In this document: positions 41,760 through 54,014 of the stretch, one piece after another
Numbering within the stretch: position 1 is the stretch's first letter
How the letters are laid out: each line of letters begins with the position of its first letter
Assembly: GCA_905221605.1 (NCBI GenBank)
Contig: CAJNDS010002745.1
Coordinates: 1,559,703-1,623,702 of the forward strand
Direction: 5' to 3'
Source: Symbiodinium natans
Lineage: Eukaryota; Sar; Dinophyceae; Suessiales; Symbiodiniaceae
Length of the DNA stretch: 64,000 nucleotides
Position numbers and translations under genes: made by a program
The notes under the pieces: model-generated
Database searches by the model: none
Seen by the model: only the letters and a program-made list of their open reading frames with translations
Told to the model about the DNA's origin: nothing

Positions 41760-43200
41760 GGGGGTTTAGGGTTAAGGTTTAGTGTCTAGGATGGGGTCCT
41801 ATTGCGAGGATTGTTGTCGTATATGGGGGAACGGGGGCAACCCCCTATTTTGGGAAACACACATGACTCTACCTTGAACTTTGTATACCCCAGAATGTAT
41901 AGCAAAGACCCCCTGAATCGGACCCTAACTTTGAAAACGAAACTACCCATAAAACCTGAACCGGTCGGAAGTTTGACCAAAGGCTACAACCCTAAACCCT
42001 AAACCCTAAACCCTAAACCAGTTTGACCAAAGGCACTACAGCCCACGAGGCAGCAAATGCAACAGCCACACAGCGAACTTGCGTGCAGCCGCATCCGATA
42101 CTTCTCCTCGCAGATTCCCGGGAAAAAACCTATAAATCCTGAAACCTAAACTGCATATACTCGTAAGCCTGCTACACCCTAAACCCTAAACCCTAAACAC
42201 CCTAAAACCTACACCCCGTTCTCGGCAGTTCTCGGTGCAGGGCTCCCAAAAGGCGGATGCTGCTGAACTGCTGAAACCTTACACGCACCCTCAAGCCCTA
42301 AAGCACGAAACTCTACTACTCTTGGCTGCACTCAGAAGGGTAGCTGTAAACTAAACTGTTAGCTGCCTTACTAAGAAACCCAATAAACCCCAAAAAAGGT
42401 AAGGATCTAAAGTTACGGTAAAGTACCACAAAGTACAGCTCATCACGAAAACATAATGCAGTTGAAGGCAAAATCACTTAACCCCCGAACCAGAACGTCC
42501 TCGAAAAGCTTTACAGCAAAACCTTGGCAATTCCTAAGCCGCAAACTCCCAAAATTCCGTGAACCGCATGGCCCATTCCGCTAGACTCCCCTCAGGACCT
42601 TAGAAGGCCAAAGCCCTGAACCCTTAAAAACCCTGAAACCCTTAAACCCTAAACCCATAGCCTGTGACGTCGGCCCTCTCACCTTTCTCACCTTAAAACC
42701 CTAACACCTAAATCCTAAACCCTAAACCCTCTGAACATGAACCTTCTTTCTTCTCCGGGGGGGGGGGGGGGGAGTTCCAGCCGCACACTGAAGGGCCGCA
42801 GCTTAGGGTGTAGGATTCAGGGCTTAGATTCGGGTTTCGGGTTTCGGATTTAGCACTGTTAGGGCTTAGGATGTAGGGTTTCGGATGCAGGGCTTAGGGT
42901 TTACGATGTAGGGTTTCGGGTTACGTAGATTTTTCGGGACAGTGTAGTATGTGCGTTGAAGGGTGTAGTGTCTAGCGCTCTTATCTATCTGAGGATGTAT
43001 AGAAGCGGATAACATGGTCACTAGTTAGCCTATCGTTCACATTAGGAACGGAAGTTGCGCAGCAATGTCAGAGCCTGAAGCCCAAACCCTCTGAACCCTA
43101 AACCCGTGAACCCTACACCTTGAAGCCTCAACCCAGAACCCTTTGCACCATTAAACCCCATAAACCCATAACCCTGGAAGCCTTAGAGCCTGAACACGTA
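41760..43200. other. intervening sequence with sparse degenerate repeats
   Basis: Apart from the flanked insert at 41970-42034 and a G run near 42759, this stretch holds short degenerate telomeric pieces and AT-balanced unique sequence. No gene or element could be supported. Confidence 0.4.
41970..42034. repeat. CCCTAAA insert flanked by 15 bp duplication
   Basis: AGTTTGACCAAAGGC occurs at 41970-41984 and 42020-42034. Between them are TACAA and about four CCCTAAA units. Confidence 0.9.
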
Positions 43201-43217
43201 TGACTCCTGGAGCTGCC

Positions 43218-43361
43218 TTCCCTAAACCCTAAACCCTAAACCCTAAACCCCTAAACCCTAAAACCCTAAACCCCTAAACCCCTAAACCCTAAACCCTAAA
43301 CCCTAAACCCTAAACCCTAAACCCTAAACCCTAAAACCCTAAACCCCTAAACCCTAAACCC
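43218..43361. repeat. CCCTAAA tract with length variants
   Basis: About 19 units, several CCCCTAAA or CCCTAAAA. Confidence 0.97.
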
Positions 43362-43751
43362 GTTAACCCCAGTAACTCCTGGAGCTGCTTTCGCAGGCTG
43401 CTATCCGGATCCGCCCGACGGCACAGCAGGTTGTCCTGCCAAAGGGTTTAGGGTTTAGGGTTTGGGTTTGAGGGTTTGTAGGGTTTACAAGGGTTTGTAG
43501 GGGCCTTCAGGGTTTAGGGCTTAGGGTTCGGGGTCTGGGGGTTCAGGGGTGTTAGGGGTTTATAGGGGATTTATACGTAGGGTTTGAATAGGGGTTTGTG
43601 GGTTTATAGGGGGTTTATGGAGGTTAATGTGGGGTTTCCGAGGGGTTTATAGGGGTGTTGGGGATCCCCCATACTTAAAGAGGAAGCGACCTATCATAGC
43701 AACGAGCCGGGTGCGTAAGGGGTGTTGGGCTCAAGTTTAGGGTTTAGGGTA

Positions 43752-43875
43752 TACAGGGTGGGGCCCCCTTACTATACTAACTGTAGTTAAGGGACTTGTC
43801 ACCTAACTTAGGGTCCTTATAACCCAATTTAGGGCCCTTATACCTCTACTTATAACTAGGGGGCCCCACCCTGTA
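43752..43875. mobile_element. 124 bp CAGGG-family MITE, copy 6
   Basis: Same orientation as copy 1, inserted in TTTAGGG sequence. TAGGGTTTAGGGTATA-like text lies on both sides, so the true target duplication is obscured by the repeat. Confidence 0.92.
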
Positions 43876-45152
43876 GGGTTTAGGGTATATAGTCAGATGG
43901 TGCATAGTTTACGGGCTTGGTGCGAACATTGCTTGAGGGGTCAGGGTTTTCCGGTTTTTTGGGGCTCAAGTTGCGCGATGAATGGTTGCATACTGTGGTC
44001 TTAGCGACGTGGGTACCCTAACCTTTGGAAGTTTAGGGTTTATGGTTTAGGGTTGAGGGTTTAGGGTTTCGGGTGTGGAGGTGCTTCATGCTCACAAAGT
44101 TCGTTTGCTTCGCTGCTGCTGGTCTTCCGGAGTAGGTGCGATTCTGTGCCGTTGTTGCTTTGTTCCCTTGGGATCTCGATGAACTCCCGACACCTGAGGG
44201 CTTGTAGTGTTTCGGAGGAGTTCAAGTGGAAAACGGGCATATGATCCTGCCAATTCGTGGGTTCCTTCAGTTTTCAAGGAGTGGGCAGTCGCAGCAAACT
44301 TCCTGAACCCTAAACCCGAAACCCTAAACCCTAAAAGCTCCTTGATCCACGGCCACAGGCTGGCGCGTATCCTTGGTCATGTTTCCTATAGACGCAGATG
44401 GCCTACCCTAAGACGTAAACCCTAAACCCTAACTTTAATCCTAAACCCTAAGGTCTAAACCCGACAGAAAACCCAAACCTAAACTTCTGAACCCCAGACC
44501 CTGCGGCCCCAGAGTGAGTTTAGGGCTCAGGGTTCAGGGTTTAGGGTTTAGGGTTGAGGATTTAGGAGTGCCTAGACCCGAATACCCGAAAGCCCAACCC
44601 CTAAACCACAAACCTTCAGCCAGAACCCGCCTCAGAGTAGGGGCAGCATGGGTCCAGTTCCCTAGGTTGGAGCCTCAAACCCTATGAAAAGTAGCCCTAA
44701 GCCCCCGAACCCTAGACCGGATCTAAACCCTAAACCCTAAACCCTGAACCCTAAACCCTGAACCCTGAACCCTGAACCCTAAACCCATACCAAGGCCCTG
44801 GCTGGTGGTTGGTAAGATGACTGAGATTCACTGCAGCCCCAGGCGCTTGCTGAAACTTGGTAGCTCAGTAACCATATCTGCGTTTAGGGTTTAGGGTTTA
44901 GGGTTTAGGGTTTAGGGTTTAGGGTTTACCGTACCCTTTTGGAGCTGTTTCCATTTTGTACGGGAACCTTGAACCCCCTTCCCTGTCGGCTGTTCTGGCG
45001 TTACGGGCTGTGGGTTCCTAAACCCTAAACCCTAAACCCGAAACCCTAAACCCTAAACCCTCAACCCTCAACTCTAAGCCCGCTCATTTCCAGGGGTTGC
45101 CATCAGAGTGCCAGATGTCAAGATTCCTCCTTATAAACCCTACAATTTCCTG

Positions 45153-45275
45153 TACAGGGTGGGCCCCCTTACTATACTAACTGTAGTTAAGGGACTTATA
45201 ACCTAACTTAGGGTCCTTATAACCCAATTTAGGGCCCTTATAACTCTACTTATAACTAGGGGGCCCCACCCTGTA
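45153..45275. mobile_element. 123 bp CAGGG-family MITE, copy 7
   Basis: Same orientation as copies 1 and 6, with one G missing from the left arm. Only about 1.3 kb from copy 6. Confidence 0.92.
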
Positions 45276-45659
45276 AACTCAAGGGACTGAAGGAGGGACC
45301 TTCGCGGGTTATTTGGGGGCTACTTAGGTATAGAGGGACTTTGAAAGGTATATAGGGGTGAAAAAAGGAGACTCAGGGTCCCTTGTAGGGGTCCCCTGAT
45401 TCCCCGTAATAAGCCCTAAACCCTACCAGGAGATTGGAAGGACCCCTGGCCCTGTGCAAACATGGGAAAACAGGGTACGAAAGCCTTTACGCTCCCCCCC
45501 AAGCCCTAAACCCTAAACCCTGAACCCTAAACCCTAAACCCTAAACCCTAAACCCTAAACCCTGAACCCTAAACCCTAAACCCTAAACCCAGTGCGTGCA
45601 AGGAGCTGCGCAGGCCCACCGCAAAAATTCGCCTGGCTTGGGGAAACTCGTCAACTCTG

Positions 45660-45755
45660 GTCTCTATTCCCTAAACCCTAAACCCCCTAAACCCCCTAAA
45701 CCCCCTAAACCCCCTAAACCCCCTAAACCCTAAACCCTAAACCCTAAACCCACTG
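45660..45755. repeat. CCCTAAA tract with CCCCCTAAA block
   Basis: Five units lengthened to CCCCCTAAA between normal units. Confidence 0.95.
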
Positions 45756-45984
45756 GCTTGGTGCCGCAATTCAACGGCAACTGGGGGAGCTGATGTGGCC
45801 ATCAGGTCTTGCAAAGCGCGACTGTGCACGCAAAGGCACAAAGACACAAAGGGTTTAGGGTTTAGGGTTTAGGGTTTAGGGTTTAGGGTTTACGGTTTAG
45901 GGTTTAGGGCTTAAGGTCAACTCAGGGCACGGCGGACCCCAAGCCCATAAAGCCGAAGCCAGAGTTGATGCAGAATTTTGTCTG

Positions 45985-46140
45985 GCATGGGCTTAGGGCT
46001 TAGGGCTTAGGGCTTAGGGCTTAGGGCTTAGGGCTTAGGGCTTAGGGCTTAGGGCTTAGGGCTTAGGGCTGAGGGCTGAGGGCTGAGGGCTTAGGGCTTA
46101 GGGCTTAGGGCTTAGGGCCTAGGGCTTAGGGCTTAGGGTT
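45985..46140. repeat. GGGCTTA variant array
   Basis: About 22 GGGCTTA units with a GGGCTGA triplet in the middle. Same variant as the CCCTAAG array at 19.6 kb, in opposite orientation. Confidence 0.97.
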
Positions 46141-46849
46141 TAGGGGGCTCAGGGTTTAGGGTTTAGGGCTTCGGGTTAGCAGCTAATCAACGTTATCGGC
46201 GGTTGTTGGCACACAAAACTTCAAGAACAAATGCCTCAATCGAGCCCCCCATCCCCCACCCACCCCGAAAGGCCCAAGAATTGATATCAAACTTTATACG
46301 GAATCATACGTACACCCGGCAGCTACTGTAATAGAACCCGACTTGCTAAACCCTGAACTAGGCCCTAAACCCGTAAACCCTAAACCTCTCTGCGGCCAGA
46401 ATTAACCCTCAAAGGCTCAAGCCCTCGAACTTAGAGACTGCTGCCGAGGTGCCAAAAATAAGCCCGTAGGGGGCCTGGGTCTCTTCGGGTAGTTTAGGGC
46501 TTACAGGGTTTAGGGTTTAGGGCTTATAGGGTTTAGGGTTTAAGGGTTTATAGGGTTTAGGGCTTAGGGCTTAGGGCTTAGCGCTTAGGGCTTAGGGCTT
46601 AGGGCTTTGGGCTTTGGGAAGGTTTAGGGCTTATAAGGTTCAGGGCTTCAATGATTATATAAGGTTTAGGGTTGAGATTTAGGGTTGGGAACAAAGAGAC
46701 TACGTGTGTATTCTTCAACACCTTGAGTGTAGGTTTTGGGCCATTGCTCTCCTCCAGCCCTTTACCAATACGGTCCCCAAACCTTGACGGTTTAGCGTTT
46801 AGGTTTTTGGCTTTAAGGCTCGGTCAATCCAAAATGCTCAGCCATACAT

Positions 46850-46928
46850 GACATGTAGCTTATCAGAGTTAGCCCTTAATCCCTTTGATGACATGTAGCT
46901 TATCAGAGTTAGCCTTTAATCCCTTTGA
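46850..46928. repeat. 40 bp tandem duplication
   Basis: GACATGTAGCTTATCAGAGT... repeated once with one C/T difference; no telomeric insert between copies. Confidence 0.9.
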
Positions 46929-47062
46929 ACAATATATATATATATATATGTATATGTATACGTATATTTTGTGAATCTTCATACACATATTGGGTCTCTT
47001 ATCAACCCAAATAAGAAAAAAGTACCAAAACAAAACAAACCCAACCTCGTCATTCATATATG

Positions 47063-47294
47063 GGGTAGTTCTCTTACTTAGGGTCCCTTTTTGAAGCCCC
47101 ATACATCGTACGGCAACCTTTAAAAAAGTGCCCCAAAAGGAACTAAACCCTAAACCCTAAACCCTAAACCCTAAACCCTAAACCCTAAACCCTAAACCCT
47201 AAACCCTAAACCCTAAACCCTAAACCCTAAGCCCTAAACCCTAAACCCTAAACCCTAAACCCTAAACCCTAAACCCTAACTTAGAGAGCTACAC
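47063..47294. mobile_element. TAGTTCTCT-family element with long CCCTAAA tract inside
   Basis: Ends GGGTAGTTCTCTTACTTAGG and CTTAGAGAGCTACAC, flanked by ATATG (47058-47062, 47295-47299). About 19 CCCTAAA units (47143-47279) fill the distal side. Tract-free relatives: 3161-3258 and 53616-53702. Confidence 0.78.
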
Positions 47295-49199
47295 ATATGA
47301 TTGGAAACAACCGCGGTTTACCTGCAGTTCGCTTCTTCATTGCGACTGCAAGTCTGCATGGAATGATGGGGGTTAGGGTTTAGGGTTTAGGGTTTGGCCC
47401 TTGGTATACGCCCTCCGCAACGGGTCTAGGAGTGGCGTTCTGCTCCAGTCAAGTGCAGTTTTTCTAAACCCTAAACCCTAATTTGCCCTAAACCTTGTAA
47501 ATCCTACACCAGAACCCTGCACCCTAAACCCCAAAGCCCAAACCCCAAGCCCTAAACCGAGTTAAACCCACCCGGGCCGCTCGTCCTGACGGCATCGCTG
47601 GTAGGGTTGGGGGGGAGCTAGGTACACTAAAATGCTCGCTGCAATGTACCTTGTGCAGTCCCTGCACACCTCAGTAGCCCCAGCCCCAAGAGAACCCTGA
47701 ACCCTAAACCCAAAACCCTCAACCCTAAAGCCTAAACCCTAAACCCAAAGGTACCAACGATTCAGATCAGCCCTTACGAGTTGACTTCAAACGTCCGCCG
47801 TTGCCAGAAGGAAGAGCCTTGATGGAGCGTACTCAAGATAAGCCCCCCTAAACCCTGAATCCTCAACCCTGAGCCCTAAGCCCTAAACCCTAAACTCCAA
47901 CTACCCGAACTGAACCCTGAACCCTAAACCCTAAACCCTAAACCCTAAACCCCAAACCCTAAACCCTAAACCCTAAACCCTACACCTCAAACTGTGATAC
48001 CGGAACCCCTACAAGCGCCCGAAGCCCGAAACTCTTAAAGCCCTGCTTGGGTGTTCATGGGTACTTGTACGGTTTAGGGTTTAGGGTTTAGGGTTTAGGG
48101 TTGAGGGTTTTGTTTCAGAGCTTAGGCTTCATGGTAGCCCTAAGGCTCCAAGGACTCTCCCTTAAGGGTTGCTGGGCCCAAAGGCATGATTTTATAAGGT
48201 TTTCGGGATATTTTGAGCCTAATGGAGTAGGAAACAAGTAGGGTAGCTATGGATCGAACCCAATTTGGGGTACTTCTAACAACTACTTATGTATATATAT
48301 ATATATGGCACCCATGAACCTCCAAGCTGAAGATCAGAGGCATCCTTTTGTTTAGGGTTTAGGGCTTAGGGTCTTAGAGTCTTGGGAGGAGGAGGAGGGT
48401 TATCTGTAGTTCCTTGAGAGCCTGTTATCTTGCAGATTCGGATATGAAGAAATGCAAAAACAGGGACTACTTAATAGGCTTAAAAAAACTTAAACAGCCC
48501 CAGGCGCAAACCTTTAACCCTTAAACCCTAAACCCTTAAACCCCGAAGCCACACCATCGAGAGCCTGAAGCTTGTTCGCCCAACTTCTGAGTGCTCACGG
48601 CTCAATCAGGGGATTTAGGGTCTAGGGTTTAGGGTTATAAACCCTCAACGGGCAAGCTTCTAAGGTCCTCCTGAAAGTCCCCTGTGCAGATCCTTTTAGA
48701 ATGCGGGCCGTGTAGGCTATACAGTACGACTAACAACCTACATAAGCCTGGCATGAGACGTGTACTTGCTAGACCCCAAACCCTAAACCCTGAACCCTGA
48801 ACCCTGAACCCTGAACGCTAAACCCTGAACCCTGAACCCCTAACCCTAAACCCTAAACCCTAAACAGCTTCTCTGTTGGGACAAGTGGCCCAAAGATGAG
48901 CACGATGAACAGGAGAACGACAGTATTGCTAGAGCCCTGCACGGTGATTCTCAGCCAGTCCACCTCAGGTTAAGGGGCTTTAAGGGCTTACGTAAGGTTT
49001 ACCAGCATCCCCCGTTCAGGGTTTGGGGTTTAAGGTTTAGGTCTGGGGTTTAGGGTTTAATTGGTGTCTTAGGGATGTAGGGTTGGGGTTTGGGGTGTCT
49101 CAATGAGTGGGCGCACTGGTGCTAAAAGCACCCAGGCGCGCGCCCCGAGCTGCAAAAGCCCACCCCGCTGGCTCTCCACCCTCGCCTTAACCTCTACGG

Positions 49200-49283
49200 G
49201 TTTAGGGTTCCTTTTTAACTCTGATCGTGCTTTGTTCTATAGGTTTAGGGTTCTTTTTAACTCTGATCGTGCTTTTGTTATTT
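49200..49283. repeat. 43 bp tandem duplication starting GTTTAGGGTTC
   Basis: GTTTAGGGTTC(C)TTTTTAACTCTGATCGTGCTTT occurs twice, each copy opening with a telomeric unit. Confidence 0.85.
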
Positions 49284-49330
49284 TCCTCTAATGGTTGGGT
49301 CTAGAAGCTCGGCATCGATGCAGATCAATT

Positions 49331-49900
49331 ACGCGCAAGTTCGCAGCCCAATGGCGTTGCAAGGGATGATGTCATGTCCATCATTCGGAAAGCCAAAACG
49401 TCAGGTTTGGGATTGGGGTTGGCTGCCGCCTTCGCCTTGCTGCCGCCTTCACCGTTGCTGAAATTAAAGGGGCCTTGCTTTTCCGGGAATGGGCCAGAGA
49501 GGGCAGTGGCCTCCCAGCAGGCAGGGGCAGGGCCTATCAAAGCAGAGGGGGGTCTCTCAGGACACTCTTACCAGGCCGGGCTCCCAGGCTCCCTCTCAGG
49601 CGGGGCCGGGTCTCTGTCAAGGCAAAGCACCTGCCTGCCTGGACCTGGTCCACGGCCATGGCCGGAGGGGGCCTCCTCCCCGAGGAGGCTGCGCTTAGCT
49701 ACGCTTTGCCCCAAAAATTTGGGGTATCTTATAACCTGCCGTGTTACTCGCCAGCGACCTGCCGGGTCCCCCCCCGCGCAGCCCGTAGCTGCATACGGGA
49801 CTCGCTGCCAGCTGGAGGGCTTCTGGCTCAGGATCTCCCTCGCCTGCCGGCTTCGTCACGTTCGCCCTGCTCGACGGCCCTGGGCTCACTCAGTTTAGGG
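49331..49900 (+). CDS. GC-rich repeat-poor island with long open frames
   Basis: About 570 bp with no telomeric repeats and high GC. A + strand frame is open from 49374 to 49898 (174 codons, MSIIRKAKTSGLGLGLAAAF at the start); a second + frame of 143 codons and minus-strand frames of 71 and 64 codons overlap it. Multiple open frames are expected in high-GC sequence, so which is real, if any, is unclear. No domain recognised. Confidence 0.28.
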
Positions 49901-51629
49901 GCTTAAGGTGCAAGGTTTGGGGGTTTAGGGTTTGGGGGTTTAGGGTTTTAGGGTTTTAGGGTTTTTAGGGTGTTAGGGTTTCAGGGTTGAGGGTTTCAGG
50001 GTTGAAGGTTTCAGGGTTTTTGGTTTTAGGGTTTTAGGGTTCTTAGGGTTTAGGGATGTTTAGAGGGTCTAGGGTGCAGGGTGAGCCATCGGTGGGGAGC
50101 TCCATGGATGGTTCTCCCCTTCAAGGGTTCCAGCTAGGGGTGTATGGGTCAACGTTTAGGGTTTAGGATTTCGCGGTGTGGCGTTCTCACTTCGGTCCCG
50201 TTCGCCTTCCTCAAGTGCAGGACGTTGGGGCTAAGGGGTTTAGGGTTTTAGGGTTCTTGCGTTTTGGAATGCGTTTAGAGTGGTCTTTGAGTGCGTTTTC
50301 CCTGGGTCAAGTGGTCTTGGAGTTTCTTACGCTGTTTGGGGTCTACATTGACCCTCTGAGTGATTTCTCCCGATATGGCACCCCTACAATCAGAACCCCG
50401 AAAAGGACCCGAATTTGAAAAACTGCCCTATTTGGAGGTTGATGGGTACTTAGCTAGGGCTAGGATGGCCCTGAAAACCTTCTTTAACATATTCTGAATA
50501 CGATCCTCTTGAACCGAATTAGGGACTTTATTTAAAGGGTTTTTTGGACCCAAAGGCCTTGTTGCAGAAGGTTTTTGGGGCTATTTTGAGCCTAAGGGGA
50601 AGAGCTTTCTCACTTGGGGTGTCGGGCGTAGGCGGGTTTAGGGTTCAGAACTTTCTCACTTTGGGGGGTGTAGGGCTTCGGAGGAGGGGTTTACGGACAA
50701 GGGCTCTAGGCATGAACTAGTGGTTATAGAACTTTTCTGGGGTCTTGGGCTTCGTGGTTAAAGACCTTGGACTTAGCACGTCTCACAGAGGATCCGGCCT
50801 GATCTGGGTGCGGCAAGGTTTCGCAACTGACGATGTCCATGGCCAGTGCACCGTCTTTGTTACCAGGGATAAGGAACATATAGGGGCCTTAATAATTAGA
50901 ATAGGGTTTTGGGGGTTACTAAACCCTGAACCCTAAACCCTAAACCCTAAACCCTGTATGTTAAAGGCTTATGCTGGTGCTTAGGGGGGGAAATTCGGGC
51001 AGCTTGATCCAAGAAGATCTCACCCAATGGGAGCAAAGCGGCCTGGAGGTTCCCTAAACACTAAACCCTACACCCCAAACCCTAAACCTAAACTACTAAG
51101 GGTATTGGGTTTAGGGTTTAGGGTCTAGGGTTTAGGGTTCAGGGTTTAGGGAGCCCTAAACCCCAGACCTGAAACCCTAAACCCCAAAGGGTCTTGGGTT
51201 TAGGGTTCAGGGCATTGGGTTCAAGGCGTTCGCGGGAATAAGGGAGCTTATTATAAGGGCATGAGGACATGCTGAGGCCCAATGGCTTTAGGGGGATTCA
51301 GGGCGTTTGGGGAGCTTAAGGGGGATGCAGGGTTTAGGGTTTAGGGATTAGAGTAGCTCTAATGGTTTAGGCGGCATGTGGGGGGGGGGGGGGGGTCGGG
51401 GGTGTTAGGCTGGAAGGTTGCAAGGTTAGGGTTTGGGGTTTGGGGTTTAGGTTTTCGGGTTAGCAAGCCCGAAACCCTAAACCCTAAACTCGAGATTTGG
51501 GGTTGAGATCGACACCACGTGGCTTTCTTCAATCTCTTCGATGGTATTGCAGGTACTCATGGGGTCCCCCCCCCCCCCTCAAGTCCTACCTCTGAAGCCC
51601 ATATCGGCCCGAAACTTCCCAACCCTGGC

Positions 51630-51714
51630 TAAACCCTAAACCCTAAACCCTAAACCCTAAACCCTAAACCCTAAACCCTAAACCCTAAACCCTAAACCCT
51701 AAACCCTAAACCCT
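51630..51714. repeat. CCCTAAA tract
   Basis: About 12 perfect units. Confidence 0.97.
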
Positions 51715-52872
51715 CCATCCTGGCTTGGGGTTTGGGGTTTTAAGGTTTTGGGTTTAGGGTTTCGGGTTTAGGGTTTAGGGCCTGACCTAAACCCTCAGCC
51801 CTCAGCCCAAATTCCTAAAGCCAGGAAACCATCAGCCCCACGACGGAAACTCCGAATCCATCAGGCCCAAGATCCAAGACACTCGTGAGAACTTCCTGGT
51901 GCTTAAGGACGAGTCAGGGAGCAATTTAGGGTTTAGGGTTTAGGGTTTAGGGTTTAGGGTAATGGCCCGAACCCCAACACCTTGAAACAACCGAAGCCCC
52001 TGAAGTCCTAGTACTCGTAAGCTGAAAAACCCTTAAACCCTCAAACCCTCAAACCCTAAACCGTCAAAACCCTAGAAGTGGCCCTGAAGACCCAACCCCC
52101 CCCCCCCAAAAAAAAAAAAAAAAATAAAAATAAAATAATAATAATAAAATCAAGCCCTGGAAACCCTAAACCCTAAACCCTAAACCCTAAAACCTAAACC
52201 CTAAACCCTAAACCCTAAAACTCAAACCCTAAAACCTAAACCCTAAACCCGAATTAAACCCTAAACCCCCCCCCCCCTCTGGCAAACCCTCGGCCCGGCG
52301 CCGGATTTCGTTCGACTCCCTGGCCAACAGCCGAAGCAGGCTGCGCAGACCCAGGGATCCCAGTGGATTCCTTTAAGGCTTGAGCGCTTTTAGGGTTTAG
52401 GGTTTAGGGTTTAGGGATTAGGGTTTAGGGTTTAGGGTTTAGGGTTTGGGGTTTGGGGTTTCGGGTTTGGGGTTTAGGAAAACAGGGTTTAGAGCTTCGG
52501 GCTTAGGGTTCTAAGGGTCTAGGGGGTTTCTAGCTTCTGGCCCCCCGAAGTTTTTGGGGAGCCACCGACCCTAAGGTTTTCATACTTTGAGAGGGGGGGG
52601 GGGGTGTGTTTAGGGTTTAGGGGTTAGGGTTTAGGGTTTAGGGGTTTCGGGGGGGAGGAGGGGGGGGGGGGGGTAGGGCTTAGGGTTTATAGGGGGCTAG
52701 GGTTTCAGGTTTGGGGGTTAAAGGGGTAGCAACCGTCGTAGCTTCTGTGACGCCCTTCGGGTCAGAACAAGCTTGCGAGTGGAACCCTGAGGGAAGTTTG
52801 GGTGAAGGGCCCAAAAAACCTTCAACTCTCATGCCGACTCATGCCTGTCACGCCTATAATGAGTCCTAAACC

Positions 52873-52970
52873 CTATATCCCTATAACCCTATAACCCTAT
52901 AACCCCATAACCCCATAACCCTATAACCCTATAACCCTATAACCCTAGAACCCTACACCCTAAACCCTAA
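52873..52970. repeat. CCCTATAA octamer array
   Basis: About 10 CCCTATAA/CCCCATAA units, an eight-base variant. Confidence 0.95.
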
Positions 52971-53343
52971 GCCTTAAACCGCACCAAGGGTCTGTGCCAG
53001 GTTCAACTGCTTCATGGGCCGGTGATTCTCCAGCGCATCCTCCAAGACCAACGACGCCTTGAAGTCGATTCCTGTGCAGGGGGGGGGGGGGGGGGGGGCC
53101 TAGGGTTAAGGTTCAGGGTTTGGGTATTTGGGTTTAGGGTTTAGAGTGTGTAGCCCTAAACCCTGAACCCTAAGCCCTAAAACCTCAACCCTAAACCCTA
53201 GACCCTAAACCCTAAACCCCCGGTTTAGGGTTTACAGGGTATAGAAGGGTGCCGCCCAGCGTCGGTTGGCCGCAATGCTCAAGGAGGACAGCGTCCTGTT
53301 GTAGGCCAAGGCCTCCAGGAGCCTTTCAGTTGAGGGTTTGGGG

Positions 53344-53522
53344 GGGGGGGGGGGGGTTGGGTTTAGGGTTTAGGGTTGGGTTTGGGGTTTGGGGTTTAGG
53401 GTTTAGGGTTTAGGGTTTAGGGCTTGGGGTTTAGGGTTTAGGGTTTGGGGTTTAGGGTTTGAGGTTAGGGTTTAGGGTTTGGGGTTTATAGGGTTCAAAG
53501 TTTGGGGTTTAGGGCTCAGGGT
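53344..53522. repeat. poly-G then TTTAGGG/TTTGGGG tract
   Basis: A G run is followed by about 20 mixed TTTAGGG, TTTGGGG and degenerate units. Confidence 0.95.
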
Positions 53523-53615
53523 TGAGGGTCTCCAAGTCTGCAGACTATCAAGCGTGTGCAGATATATATATATATATAGGTATATGTATATATATATATA
53601 TATGTATATGTATAT

Positions 53616-53702
53616 GTAGTTCTCTAAATTAGGGTCCCTGATTTTTTAAGGGTGCCGTACTAACTATATGGGGACCCCAAAAGGGACAAGCTACCCGAGA
53701 AC
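53616..53702. mobile_element. TAGTTCTCT-family element, no tract
   Basis: GTAGTTCTCTAAATTAGGG pairs with CAAGCTACCCGAGAAC. Its central GGACCCCAAAAGGGAC matches the tract-bearing copy at 47063. Confidence 0.7.
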
Positions 53703-54014
53703 AAACATGCATCTGCAATAATTATACATATACATGTGGTTTAGGGTTTAGGGTTTAGGGTTTAGGGCTTAGGGCTTAGGGTTTAGGATATACATATACT
53801 ATACATGTGGAACAAGGGGGTTGCAGATACCAGTAGTCGCTCTCATTTTGGTACCCGCCAGAAACCGCACCTGGACTGCAGTATACCCCGTATGAACGGG
53901 AAAGTGGTGCAGTTCCTTTTGGGATTAGGGCTTCGGGTCTGCGGTCTGTAGGGTTAAAGGTGTGGGGGTCTATAGGGGTTTAGGGTTTAGGGTTTAGGGT
54001 TTAGGGTTTAGGGT

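Noticed and set aside
8107-45275. Assigning the CAGGG MITE to Tc1/mariner from the TA at each end
   Set aside because: TA could be a target duplication, but copies 1 and 5 show longer candidate duplications (TGAGG, TACTGG) that shift the boundary. The superfamily is unresolved.
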